Shown here: positions 9,865-19,344 of the stretch, piece after piece
Layout of the letters: the number at the start of each line of letters is the position of its first letter
Position numbering within the stretch: the stretch's first letter is position 1
Assembly: GCA_025361485.1 (NCBI GenBank)
Contig: JANYLA010000124.1
Coordinates: 1-51,061, forward strand
Source of the DNA: Bacteroidales bacterium
Lineage (GTDB): Bacteria > Bacteroidota > Bacteroidia > Bacteroidales > Tenuifilaceae
DNA: 51,061 nt
Reading direction: 5' to 3'
Program-made: the position numbers and the translations under genes
Notes under the pieces: model-generated
What the model was told of the DNA's origin: nothing
Databases searched by the model: none
The model's input: the letters and a program-made list of their open reading frames with translations, nothing else

Positions 9865-10416
9865 ATGAGTTTTTTCTTGAATGATTGTTACGATCGGATG
9901 AATAAGGGCGAGGTGATTGTTGCTTATAAAGGAGCTATCAGCGCTGATGTTATTTCCAATACTTTGAGTTTGATAGAGTCAAAGCTTGAGGAAGCATCCG
10001 AACAAACTGGTGTAAAGAAAAAACTTTATAACGTTTTAGTGGAAAGTTTACAAAACCTTTTCCACCATGTTGATGCCATTAATGGTGAGGGAGAGTCCGA
10101 AACCAATTATGGAGCCTTTGTATTGGCGAAACAGGATCAAATTTTTAGAATATCAACAGGCAATTTTATTCGTACCGATAAGTCAAAGATTTTACAGGAA
10201 AAAATTGATAAGATAAATTCTCTTTCGAAAGAAGAGTTAAAAGATTTTTATAAATTTGTTCTCAATAATCAGTCATTTTCTGCAAAAGGTGGTGGAGGAC
10301 TTGGACTGATTGATATTGCTAGAAAAACAGGAAATAAGTTAGATTACAAGTTTTATAATTATAATACAGATTTCGACTTTTTTAATCTGAACGTATTTAT
10401 TAACGAGAAAGAATAA
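9865..10416 (+). CDS. SiaB-family protein kinase (DUF6272)
   Basis: From the ATG at 9865 the protein has 183 residues. The N-terminal part contains LYNVLVESLQNLFHH, resembling the N-box of GHKL kinases, and the Gly-rich GGGGLGLIDIARK (about residues 148-160) resembles the G2 ATP-lid box. In the characterised SiaABCD pathway SiaB is a kinase that phosphorylates the small protein SiaC. The gene is 13 bases upstream of a SiaC-like gene. I chose 9865 because the promoter -7 box ends at 9811, which excludes the TTG at 9814. No SiaA phosphatase or SiaD diguanylate cyclase is nearby. Confidence 0.78.
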   Translation: MSFFLNDCYDRMNKGEVIVAYKGAISADVISNTLSLIESKLEEASEQTGVKKKLYNVLVESLQNLFHHVDAINGEGESETNYGAFVLAKQDQIFRISTGNFIRTDKSKILQEKIDKINSLSKEELKDFYKFVLNNQSFSAKGGGGLGLIDIARKTGNKLDYKFYNYNTDFDFFNLNVFINEKE

Positions 10417-10429
10417 AGACAATTAAACT

Positions 10430-10810
10430 ATGGAATTGATAAATATTGAGGGAACTCCTAAAACGCCAACCGTAACCATGAACCCTACATCTGGCGCTAT
10501 CGAAATTAAGGGTCGGTCAATTCCTGAGAACTCAATCGAGTTCTATAAGCCAATTGTTGATTGGCTTGAGGAGTATAATCAAGGACCTGCTGCCAAAACA
10601 GTTGTTAATGTTCAACTTGAATACTTTAATACAAGTTCATCGAAGTGTATCCTTGATGTTTTCAAGAAACTTGAGAATCTTAAAAAGAATCAAAAGGAGG
10701 TAGTTATTAATTGGTACTACGAAGAGGACGATGAGGACATGCTTGAAGCCGGAGAGGATTATGAATCAATTATTAAAGTGCCATTTAAGATGATTCAAAT
10801 TGTTGATTAA
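10430..10810 (+). CDS. SiaC-family regulatory phosphoprotein (DUF1987)
   Basis: This 126-residue acidic protein matches the SiaC/DUF1987 pattern. It starts with a beta-hairpin ending in IEIKGRSIPENS, then YNQGPAAKTVVNVQLEYFNTSSSKCILDVFKKLE. The threonine and serines in FNTSSSK (about residues 64-69) are in the family's phospho-acceptor position. SiaC activates a diguanylate cyclase in Pseudomonas; in Bacteroidota the target is not known. It is co-transcribed with the SiaB-like gene and followed by a strong terminator. Confidence 0.8.
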   Translation: MELINIEGTPKTPTVTMNPTSGAIEIKGRSIPENSIEFYKPIVDWLEEYNQGPAAKTVVNVQLEYFNTSSSKCILDVFKKLENLKKNQKEVVINWYYEEDDEDMLEAGEDYESIIKVPFKMIQIVD

Positions 10811-10837
10811 CTGATTTGATACACTTACAATTATTAT

Positions 10838-10866
10838 ATAAAAAGGGGCTTTAAGCCCCTTTTTTA
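10838..10866 (+). terminator. Bidirectional terminator between siaC-like and the ABC gene
   Basis: AAAAGGGGCTTTAAGCCCCTTTTTT is a near-perfect GC-rich stem flanked by A and T runs. It can terminate both the plus-strand siaC-like mRNA and the converging minus-strand ABC transporter operon. Confidence 0.85.
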
Positions 10867-10887
10867 TTGTCTTATAATCATGAGAAA

Positions 10888-13800
10888 CTAGTCGGATTCA
10901 ACATTTCCAGTAAATTTCTCAAGCATATCCAACGCTCGTTTTAGTATTCTATAATAAAGGATAAGATACAGCATGAAACAGGATAATAGAATTACAAAGA
11001 TATTTACCCAGAACGTACTAACAAAAAAACCAAAAATCTGCTTTGCTGGGGCATAGAAGTGAGAACTTATTATTTTTGAGTCAGAGTAAAGAAATATTGG
11101 ATCAACCTTTTGTATCAGATTTCCTCTGTACTCTATAATTCTATCCACTTCGCCTGAATTTCTCACTAAATCGGATAAGCTTTCGTTAAAGTAACTTCGT
11201 TTTAGATTCAAAAACTTCTCTTTGCTATTGGCTGTTTGCTGTTGGTTCGATATAATTAAATCCTTCTCGTTGCTTGCTTTATTGTAAAGTTTAATATAGT
11301 ATTTCCGAAGCGTTTCTAAATACGCGTTGATATCTTGGAGTAAAACTTCAGTTGGTTTTTTGGTATTTAGCTGATTGTACTTGGCAAATTTTATTGTTGA
11401 ACCTGAAACCGAAAACATCTCTTTTTTAATTTCGTTTTTGATTACCTGATATGCCTTTACTACCTGTTCCGATTTATCAGGTTTTTTCAAATATCTTTCG
11501 CAGAGATCAACTTTATTATTTAATGTTTTTAGCCAATAATTCCGTTTGTAATCAGAAATACTCATGGCTTCGTCGTATTTAAAGAACTGTTTTTGGTAAT
11601 TGTTCTCTTTATACTGATAAACTGCCAAGGCCTCATATGCCCAACGGGCAAGAATAATTTCTCCGTAAATAGGTATACTGCTTGGTGATGAGATAGATGG
11701 ATTTAACTTCTCGTACTTAACAATGATACCACTTAAAATTATTTGTGGAATAACTAAAAACGGAATGAGAATGTATATGGTTACAACGGTTTTGAAGCTA
11801 TCGGAGATTACTAATCCAAGCAAATTTGACGATACCCATGTGCAAAAGAGTACCAACCAATATTCGAAATACATTCCTTTTATTTCTAAAACTGTATTTC
11901 CTATAAGAACAAATAATAGAGCCTGAACTGCTGAGATAATTACTAGAATTGAAACTTTTGACATTAAATAGCTAGACCAGCTGAGGTTAAGAAAAGCTTC
12001 ACGTTTTAGTATCTTTCTATCTTTAATTATCTCCTCGGCGCTAACAGTAAGGCCAATAAAGATTGCCACAATAACCGACATGAAAAGGTATACGGGGAGG
12101 TTATCGTTATCTAAAAGGGTATAACCAACCTCATTGGCAATATCAACATTGTAGAATTTGATAATATAGGACAACAGCAATGCAAGGATTGGTGCCTCGA
12201 GTATATTGATAATCATATACTGAGTATTTGCCAATTTGGAAAGAACATCGCGTTGAACGAAAACCTTAAGCTGCTTTACCCAGTTAGGGATTTTGAATTG
12301 GATTTTTGGCAGTTCCGTAGGGATAAAGGTTGTTTTCTCTTGACTCGAAGTGATTTTTTTATAATGATCAGTCCACTCATCGGGAGTTGTTTTACGCGAG
12401 CGGGTTGGATTCCCATACTCGTCGATTACATTGGCCTCAACGATATTGAAAATTTGCTCAGGGTTGACATTACCGCAAAGTGTACACTCACTTTCGTTCC
12501 AATTGGCCTGTTGAACACGTGATTTGAAGTAGATAATCGATTCAATTGGATCTCCATCATATATAAGGTATCCACCAGTATCGAGAATTAGCAGTTTATC
12601 GAACATTTTAAAGATATCCGACGATGGCTGATGGATTACAACGAATACCAGTTTACCTTTAAGAGTTAACTCCTTTAAGAGGTCAAGGATATTTTCAGAA
12701 TCTCTTGAACTTAAACCTGAGGTTGGTTCATCGAGGAATAGTATTGCCGGCTCGCGGATTAGCTCGAGTGCTATATTTAGACGCTTACGCTGACCACCGC
12801 TTATCTTCTTATTCAAGGGTGATCCAACCTTCATGCCCTTAATCTCATGCAGCCCAAGGCTCAGTAACATTCTATCAACGACATCAACAATCTGAGGTTC
12901 GGTATAGTTGTCGAAGCAAAGTTTTGCGTTGTAGTAAAGGTTTTGGAAAACGGTTAGCTCTTCAATAAGCAGGTCGTCCTGCGAAACAAAACCAATTAAG
13001 CCTTCAACAATATCTTTTTGATGATGAATATCACAATTGTTAATTAATACATTTCCTGACGAAGGTGTTTCAGTGCCATTAAGAACATTTAGCAGAGTTG
13101 ATTTTCCTGCACCCGAAGCACCCATGATGCCTACAAGTTGACCCGATTCTTGGGTAAAGGCTATGTCGTGAAGACCAATTTTGCCTCCTTTGAACTTGAA
13201 CTCAACATTTTTAACCTCAAAAAGGATTTTTTCCTTAATCCTGTCTATTGCAAACCTACTTACAATATTGCTATAGTATATAGGCTTTATTTTATTGTTA
13301 CGGATTGATGAGCCGTTGTTAAGTACGTAAGTTTTATCCTTTTGCAATAAGTGACCATTTAGATACAACTCATGCTCACCTAAATAGCGCAGGAATAGAA
13401 TATTTGCAGAGAGGATATTTACAACTTTCAGCTCGCCTTGAAACGATTCAGCGTAGATGTGCCGAATTCCTTTAATGAAGTATTCGCGCTGATTGTTGAT
13501 TACTAGAATATTATCAGTAAGAATTATTTTGTCGAAAGGGGAGAGGACATAATCACAAATTAAAGAATACTCCTCTTCGGGGATATGAAACGATTCAGAA
13601 ACGGTAGAGATGAAGGCCATTTCCTGTTCGGTAACGTCTCCATCCGATGTTTTAACAAACTCAAGTAACCTGAATAGAACAACAATCTTCTGTTGTTGAG
13701 TTAGCTCCTCGTTGATTTGAGTGCAAATTTTTAAAACGCGAACGGAGCTCGATGATGTACGCTTTTTTGTTTTGCTTTTTTCGCTCTGCTTCTCCTGATG

Positions 13801-13992
13801 TAAGTTGTAGTAATAATCGAAAACTTTAAGATATTCTCGAACAAGTTCCTGATTCAGCTGGTTTTTAAGAAAACTCTCTACAACTGAGCGTCTATCACCT
13901 TTTCCACCTCCTTCAACTTCCACCTCTTCGTCCTCGGGGTGAGCAATAATTGCAAACAATTGCATTAATGCTTTTAGAATCGACTCACTCAT
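10888..13992 (-). CDS. TerB-like / FHA-like / ABC-2 fusion transporter (ABCG-type)
   Basis: This unusually large 1034-residue protein joins several modules. Residues 1 to about 155 look like a TerB-type helical domain (FRLLEFVKTSDGDVTEQE). About residues 165-250 resemble a FHA-like beta domain. An ABC ATPase follows with Walker A GASGAGKST near residue 291, signature SGGQRKRL near 397 and Walker B FLDEPTSG. From about residue 570 to the end is an ABC-2 permease with about six membrane segments and a long extracytoplasmic helical region (about 800-960). ATPase-before-permease order is that of ABCG half-transporters. Substrate unknown. It ends a three-gene unit with two exported proteins. Confidence 0.85.
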   Translation of the reverse strand: MSESILKALMQLFAIIAHPEDEEVEVEGGGKGDRRSVVESFLKNQLNQELVREYLKVFDYYYNLHQEKQSEKSKTKKRTSSSSVRVLKICTQINEELTQQQKIVVLFRLLEFVKTSDGDVTEQEMAFISTVSESFHIPEEEYSLICDYVLSPFDKIILTDNILVINNQREYFIKGIRHIYAESFQGELKVVNILSANILFLRYLGEHELYLNGHLLQKDKTYVLNNGSSIRNNKIKPIYYSNIVSRFAIDRIKEKILFEVKNVEFKFKGGKIGLHDIAFTQESGQLVGIMGASGAGKSTLLNVLNGTETPSSGNVLINNCDIHHQKDIVEGLIGFVSQDDLLIEELTVFQNLYYNAKLCFDNYTEPQIVDVVDRMLLSLGLHEIKGMKVGSPLNKKISGGQRKRLNIALELIREPAILFLDEPTSGLSSRDSENILDLLKELTLKGKLVFVVIHQPSSDIFKMFDKLLILDTGGYLIYDGDPIESIIYFKSRVQQANWNESECTLCGNVNPEQIFNIVEANVIDEYGNPTRSRKTTPDEWTDHYKKITSSQEKTTFIPTELPKIQFKIPNWVKQLKVFVQRDVLSKLANTQYMIINILEAPILALLLSYIIKFYNVDIANEVGYTLLDNDNLPVYLFMSVIVAIFIGLTVSAEEIIKDRKILKREAFLNLSWSSYLMSKVSILVIISAVQALLFVLIGNTVLEIKGMYFEYWLVLFCTWVSSNLLGLVISDSFKTVVTIYILIPFLVIPQIILSGIIVKYEKLNPSISSPSSIPIYGEIILARWAYEALAVYQYKENNYQKQFFKYDEAMSISDYKRNYWLKTLNNKVDLCERYLKKPDKSEQVVKAYQVIKNEIKKEMFSVSGSTIKFAKYNQLNTKKPTEVLLQDINAYLETLRKYYIKLYNKASNEKDLIISNQQQTANSKEKFLNLKRSYFNESLSDLVRNSGEVDRIIEYRGNLIQKVDPIFLYSDSKIISSHFYAPAKQIFGFFVSTFWVNIFVILLSCFMLYLILYYRILKRALDMLEKFTGNVESD

Positions 13993-14032
13993 GCATCAAA
14001 TAGTTAGTAGTTAACAATTCTAAACAAGGGTA

Positions 14033-14458
14033 TTAGGGTTTATAACCTATCAGAAGCATTACAAAACCAGGCGTAAATTTTATGTTTTTAACATCAACTT
14101 GAACAATACACGTTATCGTTGATGAGAATTTTAAATCCCAATACTGTGAGTAATTATAGCTTGCATTGGTGAAAAGCTGATTTTTTTCAGTATCAAAAAC
14201 GGTAAAAACTAAATCGCCTTTTTTTAGGTTTGTACAAGCAACAATCCTATATGTATTCTCTCCGTAAAAAGTCGTACGAAATTCAACCTTTTGATCGGGT
14301 TTTAACGAGGCAAAATATTCTTGTCCATCCGAAATGTACTCAGGTGAGAAATACAACGAGCAAATATTTTGAAGCTGTTCCACCTGCGATAAAGCTGGTT
14401 TTGCAGTGAATGATAGTGCTGAAACAAGGATTATATATAATATCTTTTTAGTTTTCAT
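14033..14458 (-). CDS. Exported protein of unknown function
   Basis: The 141-residue protein has a clear signal peptide (about residues 1-24, ending KPALSQ). The rest looks like a small beta-rich domain (TFYGENTYRIVACTNLKKGDLVFTVFD), resembling a beta-sandwich, and ends in a hydrophobic strand GFVMLLIGYK. I recognise no family. It lies 40 bases before the ABC transporter and 23 after the lipoprotein, so it probably belongs to the same operon and may act with the transporter's long periplasmic segment. Confidence 0.6.
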   Translation of the reverse strand: MKTKKILYIILVSALSFTAKPALSQVEQLQNICSLYFSPEYISDGQEYFASLKPDQKVEFRTTFYGENTYRIVACTNLKKGDLVFTVFDTEKNQLFTNASYNYSQYWDLKFSSTITCIVQVDVKNIKFTPGFVMLLIGYKP

Positions 14459-14481
14459 AGGTATTCGCAGTATTCAGACGA

Positions 14482-15396
14482 TTAACCAATTATTTGATTA
14501 CGTATTGCTTCTATCTTTTTGCTGACCGTTTCGAGATGATACGCTGACATAACCACCCTCGATTCGCTGTTGATATAGATTATCTTTTTGTCGACATCAA
14601 TCTTTGGTTCTTTATAGGAGTAAGTGTAGATAACCCCATCGAATTCATAGGCCAAATCAATTAGCCCATCGATTAATGTTGAGAATTCTTGCGATTTATA
14701 GTAGTATGGTGTTAATATCTCGATCAGATTATCCAATGGATGCTTTTGCTCTCCAATGCGATTAATTATCTCACGATCATTTGTACCTTTTCCAATTCTC
14801 GTGAGGATATACAAACTCTCAACCCAACCGCCTGCAAGAATCAATGAACCAATATTTTTTCGGTCGTTCACCCTAAGGTACGAATCGGTATTTCGGTATG
14901 TTTTGGAAAGTATTACAAGTAATGAATCTTTGTTATTGATATTTTTTTCAATGGATGAGAAAAAAGATTCATCGAAGGATGCCGAGATGCCGAGCTGATC
15001 GCTAAGGTTCTTAATTACGCTTAAGTAGCTAATTGATTCAGGGGTACGATCATAAATATTAAGGTAGCTAAGATCTGTTCCGTAAATTCCAAGATTTAAC
15101 GCTTTCTTGAAGGCTGTGCTAAAATGCTGGTAATTATCGATAGAGCTAGCAATGCTCTCATCGAATGGAATATTTTTTTTCTTGATTAAAGTTGATGCTT
15201 GGTAAGGTGAAGGTAAAGGGAAAAGTGAGTTTTCAAATTTAACGAGCATCGATAGGGTGTCGGGTAAAAGATCCGCCTTTGATTCAGCGGATTGTTCTTT
15301 ATTGCTTCCACTTCCACAGCTATTAAGAATTGGAAGTGCGATAACTAAAACTATTATTACCCTGTAAAATCCTTTAAATACACTGTTTGAAGACAT
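14482..15396 (-). CDS. Putative lipoprotein of unknown function
   Basis: The 304-residue protein starts with a membrane segment and a lipobox-like LNSCGSGS (Cys at about residue 27), so it is probably a lipoprotein. The mature part is mostly helical and Leu/Ser/Asp rich with no motif I recognise. It is the first gene of a unit with the secreted protein and the ABC fusion transporter (23- and 40-base gaps). A shared role in envelope transport is inferred only from position. Confidence 0.6.
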   Translation of the reverse strand: MSSNSVFKGFYRVIIVLVIALPILNSCGSGSNKEQSAESKADLLPDTLSMLVKFENSLFPLPSPYQASTLIKKKNIPFDESIASSIDNYQHFSTAFKKALNLGIYGTDLSYLNIYDRTPESISYLSVIKNLSDQLGISASFDESFFSSIEKNINNKDSLLVILSKTYRNTDSYLRVNDRKNIGSLILAGGWVESLYILTRIGKGTNDREIINRIGEQKHPLDNLIEILTPYYYKSQEFSTLIDGLIDLAYEFDGVIYTYSYKEPKIDVDKKIIYINSESRVVMSAYHLETVSKKIEAIRNQIIG

Positions 15397-15581
15397 CTAC
15401 TATACGTTTACTTTTTAGTTGATGCAAGTAATAAAAAAAACATGAATATTCAAAGAGTTTAATGGTTATCGTTGCTTTAAGCGTATTATTTATAGTAATT
15501 GAAGATTTTTTATGCATCGATTGTTTTATTTAATTCTTAAAAAAACCTTTTAACAAAAGTGAAGTCTAATTCATTTTAAAA

Positions 15582-15589
15582 TATCTTTA
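15582..15589 (+). promoter_or_regulatory. Probable promoter of the DPP IV gene
   Basis: TATCTTTA matches TAnnTTTG at seven of eight positions, 44 bases before the start codon. The remainder of the 236-base divergent gap (15397-15632) is AT-rich and shows nothing else I can name. Confidence 0.4.
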
Positions 15590-15632
15590 TCCGTCGACTT
15601 ACTAAGTTTTTAGGTAAATTAAAATATTTATT

Positions 15633-17777
15633 ATGAGAAGATTACAACTTTTAACACTTGTTTTATTCATCACATTTCTTAGCGCTTACGCACAAAAAAA
15701 GGAGTTAACCCTAAAGCAGGCTGTACTTGGTCAGCGTAGAGAATTTGGAGCAACAACACTTCGGAATCTCACGTGGCGACCCGAATCAACCGCCTATTCA
15801 TACATCAAGGATAACAGTTTGGTTGAAACCGATGTTAAAACAAAGAAAGAGGCTATTATCTTATCTCTCGATGATATAAATAGCCAAATTTCAACCAAGG
15901 GAGTTGCAGCCGCTAAGGATTTTCCTAGCATTATTTGGCTATCGAATAATTTGATTCGATTTAACGCTGAGTCAAGCTATATAATATATGATGTTAAAGC
16001 TAATAGTGTAGCATCAATTATTTCTTTCGACAAGAATGCGCTGAACGATGATATCAGCCCCGATAATCAGAAAGTTGCCTATACAATTGATAACAATTTA
16101 TATGTTGTTTCAACGAACGGAAAATCGATTCAAATTACCAACGATTCAAATAGAGGAATCGTAAATGGTCAATCGGTTCATCGGAATGAATTTGGTATCA
16201 AGGGAGGGGTATTTTGGTCGCCAAAATCGAATTACATCGCATTTTATAGAATGGATGAAACAATGGTTACGGACTATCCACTTGTTGATATTTCTACTCG
16301 AATTGCCACTGTAAAAAATGTGAAATACCCTATGGCAGGGATGAAAAGCCATGAGGTTACTCTTGGGGTTTATAACACGAATTCGGGCGAAACAACTTTT
16401 ATAAAGACAGGTGAGCCTAAGGAGCAGTACTTAACGAATGTTGCTTGGAGTCCCGATGAGAAATCGATATACATCGCTGTGCTCAACAGAGAGCAAAATC
16501 TCCTGAAATTGAATCAGTACAATGCTGTAACCGGCGATTTTGTTAAAACCCTTTTCGAAGAGAAAAGTGATAAGTACGTTGAACCTTTGGAGCCGATGGA
16601 TTTTCTTAGTACAAATCCAAACCAGTTTATCTGGCAGAGCCGACGCGATGGGTGGAATCATGTTTACCTTTATAATATCGATGGAACTTTAGCTAAACAG
16701 ATAACCAAGGGAAATTGGGATATTACAAGGGTTATTGGTTTTGATAAGCAGGATAAAAAGCTCTACTATTTATCAACTCAGCAGAACCCGCTCGAAAGGC
16801 ATATGTACTGCATGGATATTAAGAAAGGAGAAGAGACCAAGCTAACATCAAATCATGGAACACACAATCCAATTATAGCAACAGAACAAGGTCTTTTTCT
16901 CGATATCTTTTCGAGTATTGAAGTACCAAACCAAATAGATTTATACTCAACCAAGGGTAAGCTGATAATTAATATTTTAAAATCAGATAACCCTTACAAG
17001 GATTATAGCATGTCGAAGCTTGAGATGGTTACTCTTAAAACAAGCGATCAGAAATTTGATTTGTATGCTCGTATAATCAAACCTGCCAATTTTGATCCGA
17101 ATAAAAAGTATCCTGTTGTTGTTTATGTTTATGGTGGACCACATTCACAGCTGGTAACCGATGATTGGATGGGAGGAGCGAGGCTATGGGAGTATTACAT
17201 GGCAAATAAAGGGTATATCCTTTTTACGCTCGATAATAGAGGTACTTCAAACCGTGGCTTTGAGTTTGAAAATGTAATACATCGAAACCTAAGCGTTAAC
17301 GAGATTGACGATCAGATGGTAGGGGTGGAGTATTTAAAATCATTGCCATTTGTTGATGCTGGTAGAATTGGAGTTCATGGTTGGAGCTATGGTGGATTTA
17401 TGACTGTTTCGATGATGCTTAAAAAAGCCGATGTGTTTAAAGTTGGTGTTGCTGGTGGTCCTGTTATCGATTGGAAATTTTACGAGGTAATGTATGGCGA
17501 ACGCTACATGGATACCCCCGACGAGAACCCCGAAGGCTATAAAAATGCTGACCTAAAGAACTTTGTTTTCAATCTAAAAGGCAAGTTGCTTATTATTCAT
17601 GATGATATGGACAATACCGTTGTACCACAGCACAGCTTTACCTTCTTGAAAGAGTGCATTAAAAACAATGTTCAGCTGGATTATTTCACTTACCCACAGC
17701 ATGAACATAATGTTAGCGGCAAGGAGCGGGTTCATTTAATTGATAAGATTATCCAATATTTCGATGAGCATTTGTAG
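15633..17777 (+). CDS. S9-family dipeptidyl peptidase IV
   Basis: The 714-residue exported enzyme has a signal peptide (ends SAYAQ), an eight-bladed beta-propeller (about residues 40-450, DPP IV N-terminal domain) and an alpha/beta-hydrolase domain. The catalytic Ser is S585 in GWSYGG, the Asp is likely in HDDMDNTV and the His is in PQHEHNV near residue 692. The propeller YRMDE segment is the substrate N-terminus binding Glu motif. It removes Xaa-Pro (or Xaa-Ala) dipeptides from peptides in the periplasm. Monocistronic; followed by an inverted repeat. Confidence 0.94.
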   Translation: MRRLQLLTLVLFITFLSAYAQKKELTLKQAVLGQRREFGATTLRNLTWRPESTAYSYIKDNSLVETDVKTKKEAIILSLDDINSQISTKGVAAAKDFPSIIWLSNNLIRFNAESSYIIYDVKANSVASIISFDKNALNDDISPDNQKVAYTIDNNLYVVSTNGKSIQITNDSNRGIVNGQSVHRNEFGIKGGVFWSPKSNYIAFYRMDETMVTDYPLVDISTRIATVKNVKYPMAGMKSHEVTLGVYNTNSGETTFIKTGEPKEQYLTNVAWSPDEKSIYIAVLNREQNLLKLNQYNAVTGDFVKTLFEEKSDKYVEPLEPMDFLSTNPNQFIWQSRRDGWNHVYLYNIDGTLAKQITKGNWDITRVIGFDKQDKKLYYLSTQQNPLERHMYCMDIKKGEETKLTSNHGTHNPIIATEQGLFLDIFSSIEVPNQIDLYSTKGKLIINILKSDNPYKDYSMSKLEMVTLKTSDQKFDLYARIIKPANFDPNKKYPVVVYVYGGPHSQLVTDDWMGGARLWEYYMANKGYILFTLDNRGTSNRGFEFENVIHRNLSVNEIDDQMVGVEYLKSLPFVDAGRIGVHGWSYGGFMTVSMMLKKADVFKVGVAGGPVIDWKFYEVMYGERYMDTPDENPEGYKNADLKNFVFNLKGKLLIIHDDMDNTVVPQHSFTFLKECIKNNVQLDYFTYPQHEHNVSGKERVHLIDKIIQYFDEHL

Positions 17778-17794
17778 TATCGATACACTTATTG

Positions 17795-17863
17795 AACACA
17801 GAGACACAAAGGCACAGAGGATATGATTATAAATAAACTCTTCATCTCGGTGTCTCTGTGTTT
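17795..17863. repeat. Intergenic inverted repeat, copy 1 (cacagagacac type)
   Basis: Left arm AACACAGAGACACAAAGG (from 17795) and right arm CGGTGTCTCTGTGTTT (to 17863) are imperfect reverse complements around a roughly 25-base AT-rich centre. It is related to the elements at 30345, 40587 and 48458. The right arm contains the GTG that appears to start the MATE gene. Confidence 0.75.
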
Positions 17864-19207
17864 AAATTTTTCAAATTGAAAACCTCTATTTCATATCGTC
17901 GTGTTTGGGATATTGCATTCCCCATAATGATTGGTAGCGTTGCACAGAATGTGATAAACGTTACTGACACAGCATTTCTTGGTAGTTTGGGTGATGCTGC
18001 TCTAGGTGGTGGTGCGATTGGTGGTCTTTTTTACCTTGCCATTATTATGCTTGGTTGGGGAGTTGGCATGGGTGCGCAGATAATGGTTGCCCGCCGATTT
18101 GGCGAAGGCGAGAATAAACAGATAGGCAGTATTATTGAGCACACTCAATACTTCTTACTCTTTTTAGCTATACTTTTAATTGTATTCTTCGAGTTGTTTG
18201 GGAGAACAATTCTTTATCGTATTGTGGAGTCGGAGAATGTGTTCAATGCGAGTTACGAATTTATTAGGTATCGGATTTGGGGACTATTTTTTGCATTCAC
18301 CTATTTTTCGTATAGAGCATTCTATGTGGGAATTGGTAAGACAAAGGTAATTACCTACACCACGTTGACCATGGTTATTGTTAATGTTTTCTTTGGTTAC
18401 TCATTGGTTTTTGGTCATTTTGGATTCCCGAAGATGGGTGTTAGCGGAGCAGGATTAGCATCGGTTATTGCTGAATTTTCAGGAGCAGGGGCATTTATCG
18501 TTTATACAATACTTAACAAGAATATAAAGGAGTTTCATATTTTCAAGTTTTACAAGTACGACTCCCAAATGATGTCGCGGCTATTTAAAGTATCCATTCC
18601 TTTAATGCTTCAGAACTTCTTTTCGTTCTCAATCTGGTTTATCTTCTTCCTAATTATTGAGAAGATGGGTGAGGTAGAACTGGCCGCTTCAAATATTATT
18701 AGAAGTATCTATGTTGTTCTACTGATTCCAATTATGGGCTTTGCAACCGCAGCAAATTCACTAGTAAGTTTCATTATTGGACAAGGACGATCGAAGGAGG
18801 TTCTATCATTGACATGGCGAATTGCATTGGTTGCAGCAGGGTTTTCGGCTGTTCTTTCGGTAATTTGCAGTTTGTTTCCACGGTTAATTATTCAGGTATA
18901 CACCACCGACCCTTCAACAATTGCAATGGCCTTGCCAATTATGAATATAATTACCATCGCTTCAATATTGCTTGCTATGGCATTTGTTCTGTTCAATAGC
19001 GTTTCGGGAACAGGAAAAACAAATGTATCACTACTTCTTGAGATAGGAATTCTTGCCATTTACATTCTTTTAACGTTTGTTTTTGCTTTGATTTTAAAGC
19101 AATCGCTTACAGTTGTTTGGACAGTCGAAATTATGTATGGCATCTTACTCTCATCAGTTTCTTTTATTTACTTACGCTCAAATAATTGGGTGGGGAAGGT
19201 GATATAG
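17858..19207 (+). CDS. MATE-family multidrug/organic cation exporter
   Basis: The 449-residue membrane protein has about 12 transmembrane segments and typical MATE motifs in the first helices (IMIGSVAQNVINVTDTAFLG, GWGVGMGAQIMVARRFGEG). MATE proteins export drugs or metabolites with Na+ or H+ antiport. No ATG precedes the conserved part. The candidates are GTG at 17858, inside the right arm of the inverted repeat, or TTG at 17876. The repeat seems to have inserted at, or supplied, the 5' end of this gene. Confidence 0.9.
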   Translation: MFKFFKLKTSISYRRVWDIAFPIMIGSVAQNVINVTDTAFLGSLGDAALGGGAIGGLFYLAIIMLGWGVGMGAQIMVARRFGEGENKQIGSIIEHTQYFLLFLAILLIVFFELFGRTILYRIVESENVFNASYEFIRYRIWGLFFAFTYFSYRAFYVGIGKTKVITYTTLTMVIVNVFFGYSLVFGHFGFPKMGVSGAGLASVIAEFSGAGAFIVYTILNKNIKEFHIFKFYKYDSQMMSRLFKVSIPLMLQNFFSFSIWFIFFLIIEKMGEVELAASNIIRSIYVVLLIPIMGFATAANSLVSFIIGQGRSKEVLSLTWRIALVAAGFSAVLSVICSLFPRLIIQVYTTDPSTIAMALPIMNIITIASILLAMAFVLFNSVSGTGKTNVSLLLEIGILAIYILLTFVFALILKQSLTVVWTVEIMYGILLSSVSFIYLRSNNWVGKVI

Positions 19208-19344
19208 TTAGTAACCTGACAAGTCGCTAAGTTAATTCAGTATTAAATCTTCAATAAACAAATCCCCAGATAGAGTTGTTAATATCCTTTAACCAACAAC
19301 AGCTCATATTATGGCACGAGTTAGCTGTAGTTGTTTTTTGTCCG

